Assembly: GCA_045654685.1 (NCBI GenBank)
Contig: JAZONV010000011.1
Coordinates: forward strand, 1 to 47,202
Source: RGIG1828 sp045654685
GTDB taxonomy: Bacteria > Bacillota > Clostridia > UMGS1810
Length of the DNA: 47,202 nt
Reading direction: 5' to 3'
The notes beneath the pieces were generated by a model. That model did no database searches. It worked only from the letters and a program-made list of their open reading frames with translations, and was not told where the DNA came from. The number at the start of each line of letters is the position of its first letter. The first letter of the stretch is position 1. A program made the translations under genes and the position numbers. Of this stretch, positions 1 through 8,743 are shown in pieces.

Positions 1-713
1 CCTTTTACGAAAAGTCCACTTTCGGGATCTGTTGTACTTTGGGTGATTTTCTTTGTTTTCTCTGCTTTCCTGCGATTTTTTAGTTTTTTTTTAGATGTGT
101 TGTCTTTTTTCCTTCCGCCTGTTTTCGGTGTGTCATCATCGTCGAAAGGTTTCTTTCCGTGTTGCTCTCTATCGTTATTAATTTCTTTCAAAAGTTCATC
201 TGCATATCTTTTAGCTGCGACAGGAACTTCTATTTCAATTTTCTTTTTAGTATTGGCATTTGCCTTTATGTGAGTTCCATCTATGAACACTGCTTTCGGT
301 TTTAAATATCCGGCTTTTGCAGCTTCACTTAATATCCATGCAAATATTTTATCTATTGTATCTGCATTAAAACGATGACGAAAATTGTAGCTGATTGTGG
401 AGAAATGCGGTGTTTCATCAGTTAATCCATAACCTAAAAACCAACGATATGCAATATTCAAAGATACCTCGTCAGCAGTTCTACGTAAAGACGGTAACCC
501 ATACAAATGCTGAATTAACACCATTTTAAAAAGCACAACCGGGTCAATACTTGGTCTGCCGTTATCATCACAATACAATTCTTCTACAAATTCATATATT
601 TTTGTAAAATCAACAGCTTCGCTTATTTGTCTTAGCAAATGGTCTTGTGGTACTAATTCTTCTATACTTATCATTGCAACTTGGTATCTGTTTTCGTATC
701 CTTTTTGCATCAT
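1..713 (-). CDS. IS1182-family transposase, N-terminal part (runs off left edge)
   Basis: About 237 codons are open on the minus strand from the ATG ATG at 708-713 to the window edge with no stop, so the C-terminal part lies outside. The N-terminus begins MMQKGYENRYQVAMISIEEL and continues with LVPQDHLLRQI, DPVVLFKMVLIQHLYGLPSLRR and a conserved IDGTHIKANAN segment. This is the pattern of the DUF772/InsH N-terminal domain followed by the start of the DDE catalytic domain in IS1182/IS5-like transposases. A Lys-rich linker follows, ending at DPESGLF. No frameshift or stop is visible, so the part in view looks intact. Family call is from recognised motifs; the exact IS name needs the missing half and both ends. 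Confidence 0.85.
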   Translation of the reverse strand, partial: MMQKGYENRYQVAMISIEELVPQDHLLRQISEAVDFTKIYEFVEELYCDDNGRPSIDPVVLFKMVLIQHLYGLPSLRRTADEVSLNIAYRWFLGYGLTDETPHFSTISYNFRHRFNADTIDKIFAWILSEAAKAGYLKPKAVFIDGTHIKANANTKKKIEIEVPVAAKRYADELLKEINNDREQHGKKPFDDDDTPKTGGRKKDNTSKKKLKNRRKAEKTKKITQSTTDPESGLFVK

Positions 714-731
714 CTTTCATCACCCAAGGAT

Positions 732-778
732 ATTATACCATAAAACGAAGAAAAAGCCCAGACTTTTCTGGACTTTTT
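732..778 (-). promoter_or_regulatory. IS end: extended -10 promoter and subterminal palindrome
   Basis: On the minus strand a TGG-TATAAT extended -10 (732-740) lies just upstream of the transposase start. Beyond it, 751-778 is an imperfect inverted repeat (AAAAAGnCCAG / CTGGnCTTTTT) that could form a hairpin. Such a hairpin near an IS end commonly blocks readthrough into the transposase; that role is inferred. The outer IS boundary is probably near 779-788, but no second end is available for comparison. Confidence 0.45.
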
Positions 779-788
779 CGACAGTCTG

Positions 789-809
789 ACATCCTATAGG
801 ATGTTTTTT
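789..809 (+). terminator. Short palindrome plus T-run beside the IS end
   Basis: A perfect 16-nt palindrome (ACATCC-TATA-GGATGT, 789-804) is followed by a run of T on the plus strand. It is shaped like a weak intrinsic terminator. On the minus strand, the direction of the neighbouring gene, it has an A-run before it and no T-run after it. The IS may have inserted next to a former terminator; this is only an inference. Confidence 0.35.
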
Positions 810-837
810 CTATTTTCATAAATTTATTTTCTTTTAC

Positions 838-2124
838 TTACTGACCCATTACCGCTTTGTCTATTTCCTGAAGAATCTTATCCTTTTCTTCAACAGTCTG
901 TGCATTGGCAAGCTGATCCTGCAAAGCTTCTATAGTTTCCTCTTTTGAAGATGTCTGGGAAGTTGTTTCAGATGTCTTTGTATCTGTTGTACTTGATTCG
1001 TCAGAATTTGAAGGGTTTGTCTCGCTTTCACCTTCTGTTTCTTCCGTTGTCTGACCAATAACTACAATTTCTTCCTCTTCATCAAGAACTTTTACCTCAA
1101 TTGAATTTTCAGTTGCATATTTATATGCGAAACTATCTTTGTTACATGCAATTATAAGGTTATGACAACCAAAGAACGCATCCTCACCAATTTCAGTTAC
1201 CGAATCGGGAATTGTTATTTCGCCAAGTCTGTCACATCCGCTGAATGCTCCGTCACCTATACGAACAACCTCTTTTCCAAGAGATATCTTTTCAAGCGAT
1301 TCACAATTTGTGAATGCATGATTACCAATAGTTTTAAGGCTACTTGTGCTGCTCTTTATAGCAACTTCCTCAAGATATGAGCAACCATAGAAAGCACCTT
1401 CACCAATAACCGCAACAGAATCAGCAAGAGTTACCTGTTCAAGATTTGTCAGGTCATCAAAAGAGTAGGAACCTATATTTGTAACTTCACTTCCTACTGT
1501 GAGATATACAACCTCTGTCGAATGTTCGCTCCAGGGTTTGTCCTCTTCGTTTCCATCAAATCCGTCCATTATTATGGTCTGATCCAAAATAGTCAGGGTA
1601 TTTGAGTGGAATCTGAAACCAACCTCATTTGAAGCATCTGAACTGATAACCTTTTCTTTTTTAGCTTTTTTTGTAGTACTGGTTTTAGTTGTTCTGACAA
1701 AGCTTGTTACCAGATTATTCACAAGATATATGACAACGAACGCTCCAACAATTATGAGTGCTACAATCCCTACCATAGCACCTTTTTTGCTTTTTTGTTT
1801 GCGACGTTCTTCTACTCTTTGAGCCCTTCTCTCCTCAAGAGAGCGTCTCAGGGTTTCTGACTGAATTTCGTATTCCTTTTCTTTTTCCGCCCTTTGAATA
1901 TCCTCAGGTGTTTGCTCCCCTTCTTCTTTGACGGATCCGAGAATCATTGCTTTTTCCTTTTCAAAATCCTTACTTGTTGCAATTTTTACCGTTTCGCCTG
2001 AAAGAGCCGCACTTTGTTCTTCCATTCTTTTCTTTGTTGAACTTACCGGATAATCACAATAAGGACACACAATTTCTGTTTCCGAAATTTCATTCTCGCA
2101 ATTATAACATTTGATAATCTGCAT
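838..2124 (-). CDS. Zinc-ribbon, membrane-anchored leucine-rich-repeat (BspA-type) protein
   Basis: The 428-residue protein starts with a zinc ribbon (Cys6, Cys9, Cys20, Cys23), followed by a charged, probably coiled linker, one membrane segment (about 116-138), and an exported or extracytoplasmic part. That part contains BspA-like LRR_5 repeats from about 200 to 335, with phrases such as IGEGAFYGCSYLEEV, IGDGAFSGCDRLGEI and IGEDAFFGCHNL. The C-terminus is Ser/Thr/Glu-rich. BspA-type repeats usually mediate surface binding; the partner here is unknown. The zinc ribbon would be cytoplasmic if the single segment is type II. It is the last gene of a leftward group of envelope proteins. Domain calls are by motif recognition. 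Confidence 0.75.
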   Translation of the reverse strand: MQIIKCYNCENEISETEIVCPYCDYPVSSTKKRMEEQSAALSGETVKIATSKDFEKEKAMILGSVKEEGEQTPEDIQRAEKEKEYEIQSETLRRSLEERRAQRVEERRKQKSKKGAMVGIVALIIVGAFVVIYLVNNLVTSFVRTTKTSTTKKAKKEKVISSDASNEVGFRFHSNTLTILDQTIIMDGFDGNEEDKPWSEHSTEVVYLTVGSEVTNIGSYSFDDLTNLEQVTLADSVAVIGEGAFYGCSYLEEVAIKSSTSSLKTIGNHAFTNCESLEKISLGKEVVRIGDGAFSGCDRLGEITIPDSVTEIGEDAFFGCHNLIIACNKDSFAYKYATENSIEVKVLDEEEEIVVIGQTTEETEGESETNPSNSDESSTTDTKTSETTSQTSSKEETIEALQDQLANAQTVEEKDKILQEIDKAVMGQ

Positions 2125-2154
2125 AACCCATACCCTTCTTTTCTTTAGAATTAA

Positions 2155-2988
2155 TTATAGATTTTTAAATTTATTTCTTTGTTTATCGGTGATCAAATAT
2201 ATAACCAAGAAAACAACCATCATGGTGGTTACAAAAAACACTACTCTGCCATCTTTAGAGTCAATGTAAATTGTTTGTTCACTTGCCTTTTCAGTTTGCG
2301 TATTCTGTCTCATTACAACCTTTGTATGAGTATAGTCTACTTTATAGTCATAGACAACTTCATTGACAAGGGTTTCCATTGTCTGTATTTCCCTGATTGT
2401 AAACTCTTTAGGGGATGACATAAAATATGTCCACTCCATACCTGCATATATCGTATGGAATTCGTAAACACATACACCCCCGGTCTTATAAGAACTTACA
2501 ATATAGGATGTGGGCACATTACCTGTGGGGTCAAGCCACTCCATCTCTATACTTCTGTCATTGACGCCGCTTTCATTGAGTGATTTTCTGTATTCTTTAA
2601 TTATTTGTTTACGATCATCTTCTTCAGATGCAAGATTATAGTCATACATATATATGTCATATTTCTCATCATCGTGTTTTTTTTGTTCCTTGGAAATATC
2701 AACACATTTTATATAAATGTTCCTGTCGTCAGAATCTGACGCGTAAAAATACACATTTCCGGGTATCATTATCTTTTCTACCCAATCATCGTAGGTGTGA
2801 TTGAATTTCTTCAGCATCCTTGAAAAGGCGCTGTCACAACTATCCAAAGTACACACACCATATCCATCCGGAATATTGATATTTTTTAGCTTGATTCGGT
2901 CGACTTCATAATTACGTGCATATGCATTAACAGAACACAATGTGAAGATTATCAGAAACATAATGAGCATTATTTTAGTTAGACGCAT
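2155..2988 (-). CDS. Hypothetical secreted protein with C-terminal membrane anchor
   Basis: This is a protein of about 277 residues that I do not recognise. It has an N-terminal signal peptide ending near NAYA and a C-terminal hydrophobic segment (VVFFVTTMMVVFLVIYLI) followed by a short basic tail, so it is predicted to be a type I membrane protein with about 220 residues outside. The ATG at 2988 is preferred because a GAGGTG motif sits 8 bases upstream; a GTG at 2997 overlaps that motif. The outside domain is rich in Tyr and Asp and shows no catalytic motif I know. It lies 30 bases upstream of the LRR protein gene and 17 bases after the next gene, so co-transcription is likely. Confidence 0.6.
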   Translation of the reverse strand: MRLTKIMLIMFLIIFTLCSVNAYARNYEVDRIKLKNINIPDGYGVCTLDSCDSAFSRMLKKFNHTYDDWVEKIMIPGNVYFYASDSDDRNIYIKCVDISKEQKKHDDEKYDIYMYDYNLASEEDDRKQIIKEYRKSLNESGVNDRSIEMEWLDPTGNVPTSYIVSSYKTGGVCVYEFHTIYAGMEWTYFMSSPKEFTIREIQTMETLVNEVVYDYKVDYTHTKVVMRQNTQTEKASEQTIYIDSKDGRVVFFVTTMMVVFLVIYLITDKQRNKFKNL

Positions 2989-3005
2989 CTGATTCACCTC
3001 AAAAA

Positions 3006-3620
3006 TTATTCAGCCTGATAAAAACTCGACGTAATTCCGTCTCCGCAGTTAAGATATGTAACATTCCCTTCTTTGGTGGTTACAATTATAAAAAGTCCGT
3101 CTGCAATATAATTGCCTATCTCAGTATTGGCACCATCAATTACAGAATATACCTTTCCATCTTTAGCAAATCCGTATAATGTTCCATCTGAGGCTGTTAC
3201 TTCTGCTTCAAAATCTTCTCCAACAGGAACTTCACCTGTCAGAAAATTATCATCATAGAAAAAAATATATTTTCTTTCTATGAATCTCCCCTCATATGCG
3301 GAATCTTTGCCTTCAAATACCAGCTCATTTCCACTTATGCTCCAATTCCCTGAACTTATTTTGCCGAAATCATACAGTTCATAATCCCCATCTGATTCCA
3401 TCAGCAAATATCCTTCACCGGGACTGTTTGAAAGAACAAATTTTCCTTCTATATTCCCGGCGTTTTTCATTTTGTCACCCAACATCATTGTCATGACAAG
3501 AGCACACACAACAACAAACGCCAAAGGTAAGATCACTCTGTATAACATGTTGTGATTGCGAGATGTTTTCTTTTCTGAAGGAGCAGTATTCCCTGCTTGC
3601 GTATTATTATATTTATCCAT
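3006..3620 (-). CDS. Small membrane-anchored protein, unknown function
   Basis: 204 residues: a polar N-terminus, one membrane segment (about 27-47), then about 150 residues predicted to be outside the cell, dominated by short beta-like stretches (GNWSISGNELVFEG, YIFFYDDNFLTGEV, YGFAKDGKVYSVI). A longer frame exists to 3653, but a GGAGG motif lies 6-7 bases before the ATG at 3620, and the upstream gene only ends at 3637, so 3620 is the better start. The C-terminal piece (EIGNYIADGLFIIV ... YLNCGDGI) resembles the C-termini of the proteins at 25005-25757 and 26007-27221, suggesting a paralogous extracytoplasmic module. No enzyme motif was seen. Confidence 0.6.
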   Translation of the reverse strand: MDKYNNTQAGNTAPSEKKTSRNHNMLYRVILPLAFVVVCALVMTMMLGDKMKNAGNIEGKFVLSNSPGEGYLLMESDGDYELYDFGKISSGNWSISGNELVFEGKDSAYEGRFIERKYIFFYDDNFLTGEVPVGEDFEAEVTASDGTLYGFAKDGKVYSVIDGANTEIGNYIADGLFIIVTTKEGNVTYLNCGDGITSSFYQAE

Positions 3621-3636
3621 TCTGTACCTCCGAACA

Positions 3637-4434
3637 TTATTCCTGCTTTTCATAAAATACAGGTGCTATACCGCTATCAGTTTCGGAATTTTCTATATCA
3701 TAATCAAACATTAAAAATCTTGATGTGGCACTATTGAGAGTTATATCCATGTATCCGTCTAAAACCTCATAATCTCCCGAAAAAGCATATTTAAGTCCTT
3801 TATTTTCGGATGCACTGTTTGTGTCAATGAATTCAGCATTAGCTTTTCCGTCTGACTTTATGTTAATTGTCATAGTTCCGGTGTCAAATGCAGAAACAAA
3901 AGTGGAATCGAATTTTTCAGCAGCAACAACATTTCCGAAATATACTGTTTTCCATTCTATTAAAGCATTATTCCACACTGCATATAAGGTGGGTTCTTCA
4001 TCATCCGGGAAAAGAACAGCAACAAGTTCCACGCCTTCACTTTTCTCATTTGCTGATTTTTGAGATTTCCACCATCCGGACACGGTAGAACCATCTATAA
4101 CACGAGCCGTCATGGTTCCGTCAGGAAGAAGCTGCATTGCAGAATATGCCTTTGTGGGGTCAGCTGTATCCACTTCACCTTTTAACATGTAGTTTCCGGG
4201 AATATCATGACTTATGGTTTCCCTTAATTTTTCGGATTCGTCTTTAACATCGTCCACATATTCAGAAAATGATTTATTGATTTCCTGTATTACTTTTTCT
4301 TCATTACGGGTTTTTCTGAAATAATCTACAATAAACACAGAAGCAATCGTCACAACAACCAATGCAGATATTAAAACTATTAAAATTTCCTTCTTTTTTC
4401 TGGTAATATTCTTGTTTGTTTGTCCTTCTGACAT
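3637..4434 (-). CDS. Small membrane-anchored protein, unknown function
   Basis: 265 residues with a basic N-terminus, one membrane segment (about 16-37) and an exported domain. Segments such as GNYMLKGEVDTADPTKAYS, GTMTARVIDGSTVSGWWK and LKYAFSGDYEVLDGYMDITL look like a beta-barrel or lipocalin-like fold, which is an inference. It is the first gene of the leftward envelope group, preceded by an AGGAG site and a good promoter at 4483-4511. It shares its architecture (short cytoplasmic tail, membrane segment, beta-rich domain with repeated GxW/GxY-type motifs) with the next gene and with 25005-25757. No known family is recognised. Confidence 0.6.
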   Translation of the reverse strand: MSEGQTNKNITRKKKEILIVLISALVVVTIASVFIVDYFRKTRNEEKVIQEINKSFSEYVDDVKDESEKLRETISHDIPGNYMLKGEVDTADPTKAYSAMQLLPDGTMTARVIDGSTVSGWWKSQKSANEKSEGVELVAVLFPDDEEPTLYAVWNNALIEWKTVYFGNVVAAEKFDSTFVSAFDTGTMTINIKSDGKANAEFIDTNSASENKGLKYAFSGDYEVLDGYMDITLNSATSRFLMFDYDIENSETDSGIAPVFYEKQE

Positions 4435-4482
4435 TTTAAGTCTCCTTCTACCAATCGGCTTATACCATAATACTACACATAT

Positions 4483-4511
4483 ATTTTATCACAGAAGTTC
4501 TTTATTTGCAA
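4483..4511 (-). promoter_or_regulatory. Promoter for the envelope-protein group
   Basis: TTGCAA, a 17-base spacer and TAAAAT on the minus strand, about 50 bases upstream of the ATG at 4434. This fits a housekeeping sigma-A promoter. Confidence 0.55.
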
Positions 4512-4551
4512 GAGGAAATTGTTACGTAAAATAACCTTTACTGCAAAAAAA

Positions 4552-5940
4552 CTAATTGAAATAATTGTATGTCATTAAAGATATTTGTCTTATGTCATTT
4601 ATGCCGGTACGTGCATAATTGCTGATTACGCATATTATATAGTCACAATTGGGAGAATATACTATACCAACATCACTTTCCACCACAGATGTTTCACCGG
4701 TTTTATTGGCACACACAATATTTTTCGGTAAAAGATATGGAATTTTGGAGCGACGTTTCTGATTCTTCAGCATTGAAAGCATCTCCTCGCTGTACTCCGG
4801 GGAAACAAGGGTGTGATTATATATTTTTTCAAGCAACAAACCACAATCATAGGGAGAAACAACATTTCTTCCATATGAGACATAATCACCGCATCCGCTG
4901 AAAAGAGATCTGTGCTTTGTATTAATGCATCCTATACTTTCATTATGTTCATTTTCTCCATTAAATCCTGCCAGATAGTTACCTGCTCCCATTGTCTTTA
5001 CAAGAAAATTCGAAGAATAATTATCACTTACCGTTATCATAGAATTCAAATGTTTTTGAACCAAATCGTTTTTAATCACATCACCGCTGTTTATTTTGTT
5101 ATATATTCCTGCCATTACGAAAAGTTTTATAATACTGGCACTTGAATATTGGTTGTCGTTCAAAACCATATATTCTCCGGTTTTTAAGTTTTTCACATAA
5201 ACCCCAAAACTACCGGTTCTTCCGTTTACATATTGCTTTATCCGTGCCATAAGCGGTTCCATACCATAAGAGTATTCAGATATAAACCATCCTTCTCTTC
5301 GGTACATTTCTGTTTCAGACTCTATAACATACCTGCACTCTGTCCCTTTTTTCATAAGTGCTACAGGTTCTGTATACCATCCCACATTCATCCATTCCTG
5401 AACATCGGATGAGTATGCCACCTCACTTCTTCCGTCGGGGGCATACATCATTGTGACGGGTTCTTTGTACCATCCGACACTTTCCCACGCCTGAATATCA
5501 GATGTGTATGCCACCTCACTCCTTCCGTCGGGGGCATACATCATTGTGACGGGTTCTTTGTACCATCCAACACTTTCCCACGCCTGAATATCGGATACAG
5601 TTACCGACTCACATGTTCCGTGAGGGGCGTACAACATTGTGACGGGTTCTTTGTACCATCCAACATTTATCCACTCCTGAATATCGGATATATATGCCAC
5701 CTCACTCCTTCCGTCGGGAGCATACATTATTGTGACGGGTTCTTTGTACCATCCGACACTTTCCCACGCCTGAATATCGGATACATTTATCGACTCACAT
5801 CTTCCGTCGGGGGCATACATTAAAACAACATCTTCATCTTTCGGCGGCAAAACATTTCCATTGTGCGCAAATGATGTAAGCGAAACATGCAACACTATAA
5901 GACATACGAATATAATAATATTCTTTTTCATTATAACCAA
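4552..5940 (-). CDS. Secreted beta-lactamase-like serine hydrolase with 31-residue repeats
   Basis: 462 residues. A signal peptide ends near SFAHN (about 26). Residues 38-192 are five 31-residue repeats of the type MYAPDGR..V..SDIQAW..VGWY.EPV, with a degenerate sixth copy to about 218; these probably bind the wall. The C-terminal domain (about 228-462) has the penicillin-recognising set SxxK (SIIK, 269-272), SDN (305-307) and KTG (413-415), as in class A beta-lactamases. The ExxN of the omega loop needed for efficient deacylation is not evident, so a role on peptidoglycan or as a penicillin-binding relative is as likely as resistance. Start: a TTG at 5938-5940 lies about 10 bases after GGGAG; the ATG at 5931 is 9 bases farther. 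The neighbouring genes do not reveal its role. Confidence 0.75.
   Translation of the reverse strand: MVIMKKNIIIFVCLIVLHVSLTSFAHNGNVLPPKDEDVVLMYAPDGRCESINVSDIQAWESVGWYKEPVTIMYAPDGRSEVAYISDIQEWINVGWYKEPVTMLYAPHGTCESVTVSDIQAWESVGWYKEPVTMMYAPDGRSEVAYTSDIQAWESVGWYKEPVTMMYAPDGRSEVAYSSDVQEWMNVGWYTEPVALMKKGTECRYVIESETEMYRREGWFISEYSYGMEPLMARIKQYVNGRTGSFGVYVKNLKTGEYMVLNDNQYSSASIIKLFVMAGIYNKINSGDVIKNDLVQKHLNSMITVSDNYSSNFLVKTMGAGNYLAGFNGENEHNESIGCINTKHRSLFSGCGDYVSYGRNVVSPYDCGLLLEKIYNHTLVSPEYSEEMLSMLKNQKRRSKIPYLLPKNIVCANKTGETSVVESDVGIVYSPNCDYIICVISNYARTGINDIRQISLMTYNYFN
5280..5829 (-). repeat. In-gene tandem repeats, 93-base unit
   Basis: Five near-identical 93-base units plus a diverged sixth encode the 31-residue repeats of the serine hydrolase. 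Copies alternate between AWESVGWY and EWxNVGWY forms, suggesting duplication of one- and two-unit blocks and ongoing copy exchange. Confidence 0.8.
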
Positions 5941-5980
5941 CTGTTATACATCTCCCATCAGTGCCCGTCAATAATGGACT

Positions 5981-7360
5981 TTATAAATTAAGTTCTTTAC
6001 TCTCCGAAATCAATTTTTTATATGTAATTGCAAAAACAACACAAAGTGCACCGGTTGTTATTATCCAGGACAAAGGATATATTGCGTATACAACTTTCAA
6101 ATCCGGATACATTTTAAATGCTGTCATAATCCACAACAGTCTTAAAACACACACACCAAAAACAGAAACTATCATAGAACTGAAAGATTTGCCCATGCCT
6201 TTCAGACATCCGCTTGAAACCGTCATTGCAGTAGCAAGAAAATGTCCGGAGAAAACCCACACAAGTCTTTCGCAACCTATGCGTATCGCTTCAGGATTAT
6301 CGGTTATGAAAAATCCCACAAGCATATGTCTCAAAGGAATTACCGTCAGCGACAGTATCATTGTTGTTGCCATACCCAGAAGATTTGACTGATAAAAAAC
6401 TGTTTTGAGTCTTTTATATTTTTTTGCACCTGTGTTCTGACCTGCAAAAGTCATTCCGGCACCTGCAAAACCTTCGGCTACATATCCTCCGTAAATTTCA
6501 AGGGTAAGTGATGCACCATTACCTGCAACTGCCGCACTTCCGAAAAAGTTGATGGAAGATTGCATGACAACATTTGAAAGGCTGAACATTGCACTCTGGA
6601 TTCCGGCAGGAATTCCCAAAATCATTATTTTTTTGAAATTTTCTATGTTTATCCGAATTCGATTCGGTGATATTCGGCAACAATTATCACTCTTTATGAG
6701 AGTGTACAACACAAACAAAGATGCAATAATGTTTGATATTACAGTAGCAATTGCCACACCATCCGTATCCATACCAAAGCCCATTACAAAAATAAGATTG
6801 AAAATAACATTTGCAACTCCACCGATTGCAAGATATATAAGAGGCCGTTTGGTATCTCCCATTGTGCGCAGAATTCCGCTTCCGAAGTTGTAGAGCAACA
6901 CAAAAGGAGCACCGCAAAAGTATATCTTCATATATTTTGAGGCATATTCAAGATTTTCCTTTGGAGTACCCATAAGTTCAAGAATCGGCTTTGAAATAAA
7001 AAAGCCGATAATTCCGACAACAACGCCGCTGTATATTGCAGTTGCAACAGCAGTATGGGCAAGGGATGATGCTTCATTTTCATTTTTTGCACCAAGAGCC
7101 TGGGCAATGGCAACAGATGCTCCGACAGAAAGCCCGATAAAAAGACAAATTATAAGGTTTATGAGAGAATTGGTGGCCGTAACTCCGCCCAAAGCATCAG
7201 CACCTGCGTATCTTCCCACAACCACATTGTCTGCAGTATTAAATGCTTGCTGCAAAATACCCGATAAAATAACGGGGATTCCAAAAAAAATCATTTTTTT
7301 GAGCATTGGTCCCCTTGTTACATCAAGGATTTCTCTTTCTTTGTTTTTCCCAAAAAACAT
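5981..7360 (-). CDS. MATE-family multidrug/organic cation exporter
   Basis: 459 residues with about 12 membrane segments. The N-terminus (LDVTRGPMLKKMIFFGIPVI ... QQAFNTADNVVVGR) and the internal repeat (ILGIPAGIQSAMFSLSNVVM) are typical of MatE-domain Na+ or H+ coupled antiporters of the DinF/NorM type. It would export drugs, cationic toxins or metabolites across the cell membrane; the substrate cannot be read from sequence. GAGG lies 8 bases before the ATG. It is transcribed alone from a promoter at 7403-7431, divergent from the CAP-domain gene. Length is normal for the family. Confidence 0.9.
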   Translation of the reverse strand: MFFGKNKEREILDVTRGPMLKKMIFFGIPVILSGILQQAFNTADNVVVGRYAGADALGGVTATNSLINLIICLFIGLSVGASVAIAQALGAKNENEASSLAHTAVATAIYSGVVVGIIGFFISKPILELMGTPKENLEYASKYMKIYFCGAPFVLLYNFGSGILRTMGDTKRPLIYLAIGGVANVIFNLIFVMGFGMDTDGVAIATVISNIIASLFVLYTLIKSDNCCRISPNRIRINIENFKKIMILGIPAGIQSAMFSLSNVVMQSSINFFGSAAVAGNGASLTLEIYGGYVAEGFAGAGMTFAGQNTGAKKYKRLKTVFYQSNLLGMATTMILSLTVIPLRHMLVGFFITDNPEAIRIGCERLVWVFSGHFLATAMTVSSGCLKGMGKSFSSMIVSVFGVCVLRLLWIMTAFKMYPDLKVVYAIYPLSWIITTGALCVVFAITYKKLISESKELNL

Positions 7361-7402
7361 TATATCGCCTCACCATGTAATAGTACATTTTTATTATAGT
7401 TT

Positions 7403-7431
7403 ATTATAGCATCCGGACAATAAAAAGTCCA
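7403..7431 (-). promoter_or_regulatory. Promoter for the MATE exporter
   Basis: Minus strand TGGACT, 17 bases, TATAAT with a TGC extended -10. The start codon is about 43 bases downstream. Confidence 0.6.
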
Positions 7432-7454
7432 CATCATATTTAACAAATTTTATG

Positions 7455-7483
7455 TGGACAAAAAGAATTTCTTGTGGTATAAT
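7455..7483 (+). promoter_or_regulatory. Promoter for the CAP-domain gene
   Basis: TGGACA, 17 bases, TATAAT with an extended -10 (TGG), followed by AAAGGAGATG at 7520-7529 and the ATG at 7534. Confidence 0.65.
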
Positions 7484-7533
7484 ATATTTGAAATAAAATT
7501 GTGCTATTCTACATAAATAAAGGAGATGTTTAT

Positions 7534-8523
7534 ATGAAAAAACTTGTATGTTTGATTCTGGTCCTGATTCTTTCTTTGGGAACATCATCTGTGTTCGCTT
7601 CAAATGACATTACCTTAAGGCTTGACGGAAATGTGCTTGAATGCCCGGTTCCGCCAATGATTGTAAATGATCGTACAATGGTTCCGTTCAGAGTGATCTT
7701 TGAAGCTCTCGGAATTGATGTTGAATGGAGCGATGCCCTGAAAAAAGTTTATGCAATCGGTGGAGAAAAAACTATCATTCTCACCATAGGTTCCGATAAG
7801 ATGCTCATAAACGCTGACATACATACTCTTGATGCACCTCCATTTATATCTGATGGTCACACACTTGTTCCTGCAAGAGCGATTTGCGAGGCTCTTGATT
7901 GTGTTGTGGGATGGGACGGAGATAACAGAGAAGTTGTTATAAGAACAAAAGGATATGTTCCGCCCGTGGAACCCGAAACACCCGAAACTCCCGAAGCACC
8001 TGAAATACCCGAAGCACCCGAAATACCTGTAACACCTGAAATACCTGTAACACCTGAAACTCCCGAAACTCCCGAAGCAAGTGAGCCCCAGTACACTCCG
8101 GTTATTGGCGGCGATCCCGCTTATATCAATAAAAACAACAACAGCTTCCCTCTGGAAGTTGTAGAACTCATAAACCAAGAAAGACTTGCCAACGATCTTG
8201 CTCCTTTGACAATTGATAATAATGTGGCAAATGTTGCTTTGGAACACAGCAAGGATATGGCAAAATATGATTATATTGACCACACTTCCCCATCCGGACT
8301 TTCTCCCTTTGACAGATTGGACATGGCAGGCATATACTATATTACAGCTGCCGAAAATATCGGTTCCGGATTTAATACTGCTGAAGATGTTGTAAAAAGC
8401 TGGCTTAACTCTGAATCACACAGAGACTCCATACTAAATTTTGAATTTACTCACATTGGCGTAGGATATTATTTCGGAGGTCCAAACGGAACATATTGGA
8501 CACTTATGCTTATTTCAAGATAA
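7534..8523 (+). CDS. Secreted copper-amine-oxidase-N / CAP domain protein
   Basis: 329 residues. A signal peptide (to about residue 23, SSVFA) is followed by a copper amine oxidase N-terminal-like domain with the usual double pattern (PPMIVNDRTMVPFRVIFEAL ... PFISDGHTLVPARAICEAL), a Pro-Glu-Thr linker of repeated PETPE/PEIPV units (about 148-190), and a C-terminal CAP/SCP domain (about 208-329: LINQERLANDLAPL, HSKDMAKYDYIDHTSPSG, AENIGSG, SESHRDSILN, THIGVGYY). Bacterial SCP-like proteins of this build are common in Clostridia and probably act at the cell surface or spore; their activity is not settled. The start at 7534 rather than 7501 follows the AAAGGAG site. The gene ends in a strong terminator. 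Confidence 0.9.
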   Translation: MKKLVCLILVLILSLGTSSVFASNDITLRLDGNVLECPVPPMIVNDRTMVPFRVIFEALGIDVEWSDALKKVYAIGGEKTIILTIGSDKMLINADIHTLDAPPFISDGHTLVPARAICEALDCVVGWDGDNREVVIRTKGYVPPVEPETPETPEAPEIPEAPEIPVTPEIPVTPETPETPEASEPQYTPVIGGDPAYINKNNNSFPLEVVELINQERLANDLAPLTIDNNVANVALEHSKDMAKYDYIDHTSPSGLSPFDRLDMAGIYYITAAENIGSGFNTAEDVVKSWLNSESHRDSILNFEFTHIGVGYYFGGPNGTYWTLMLISR

Positions 8524-8536
8524 ATTCAAAACCCTC

Positions 8537-8587
8537 CAAGGAATGTAAATTGATTTGCAAAAATTAATTTATATTCCTTGTTTTTTT
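8537..8587 (+). terminator. Terminator of the CAP-domain gene
   Basis: A 15-bp stem with one mismatch (CAAGGAATnTAAATT / AATTTAnATTCCTTG), followed by seven T. Confidence 0.85.
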
Positions 8588-8602
8588 GCACACAATAAAT
8601 AT

Positions 8603-8637
8603 GGGCATTGTCTCGATTGAGACAATGCCCTTTTTTT
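8603..8637 (+). terminator. Second intrinsic terminator
   Basis: A perfect 12-bp stem (GGGCATTGTCTC / GAGACAATGCCC) with a GATT loop and seven T. It is 16 bases after the first terminator, separating the plus-strand CAP gene from the leftward yab cluster. Between it and the yabR stop (8638-8743) I see nothing else. Confidence 0.85.
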
Positions 8638-8743
8638 GATTTATTATGTTTTCCCACACCCATTCAAGGATAAGTGGAACATTCACCATTTGCAATATTT
8701 ATACTTTTGAAATCGGGACATTTTGAGCCCACAACTTTTAAAT

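Noticed and set aside
5280..5829. CRISPR-like tandem repeats
   Set aside because: The 93-base units have no unique spacers and translate as protein repeats of a secreted hydrolase, so this is not a CRISPR array.
7615..8283. 222-codon minus-strand frame across the CAP-domain gene
   Set aside because: Created by the repeated Pro/Glu codons of the real gene on the other strand; no ribosome binding site.
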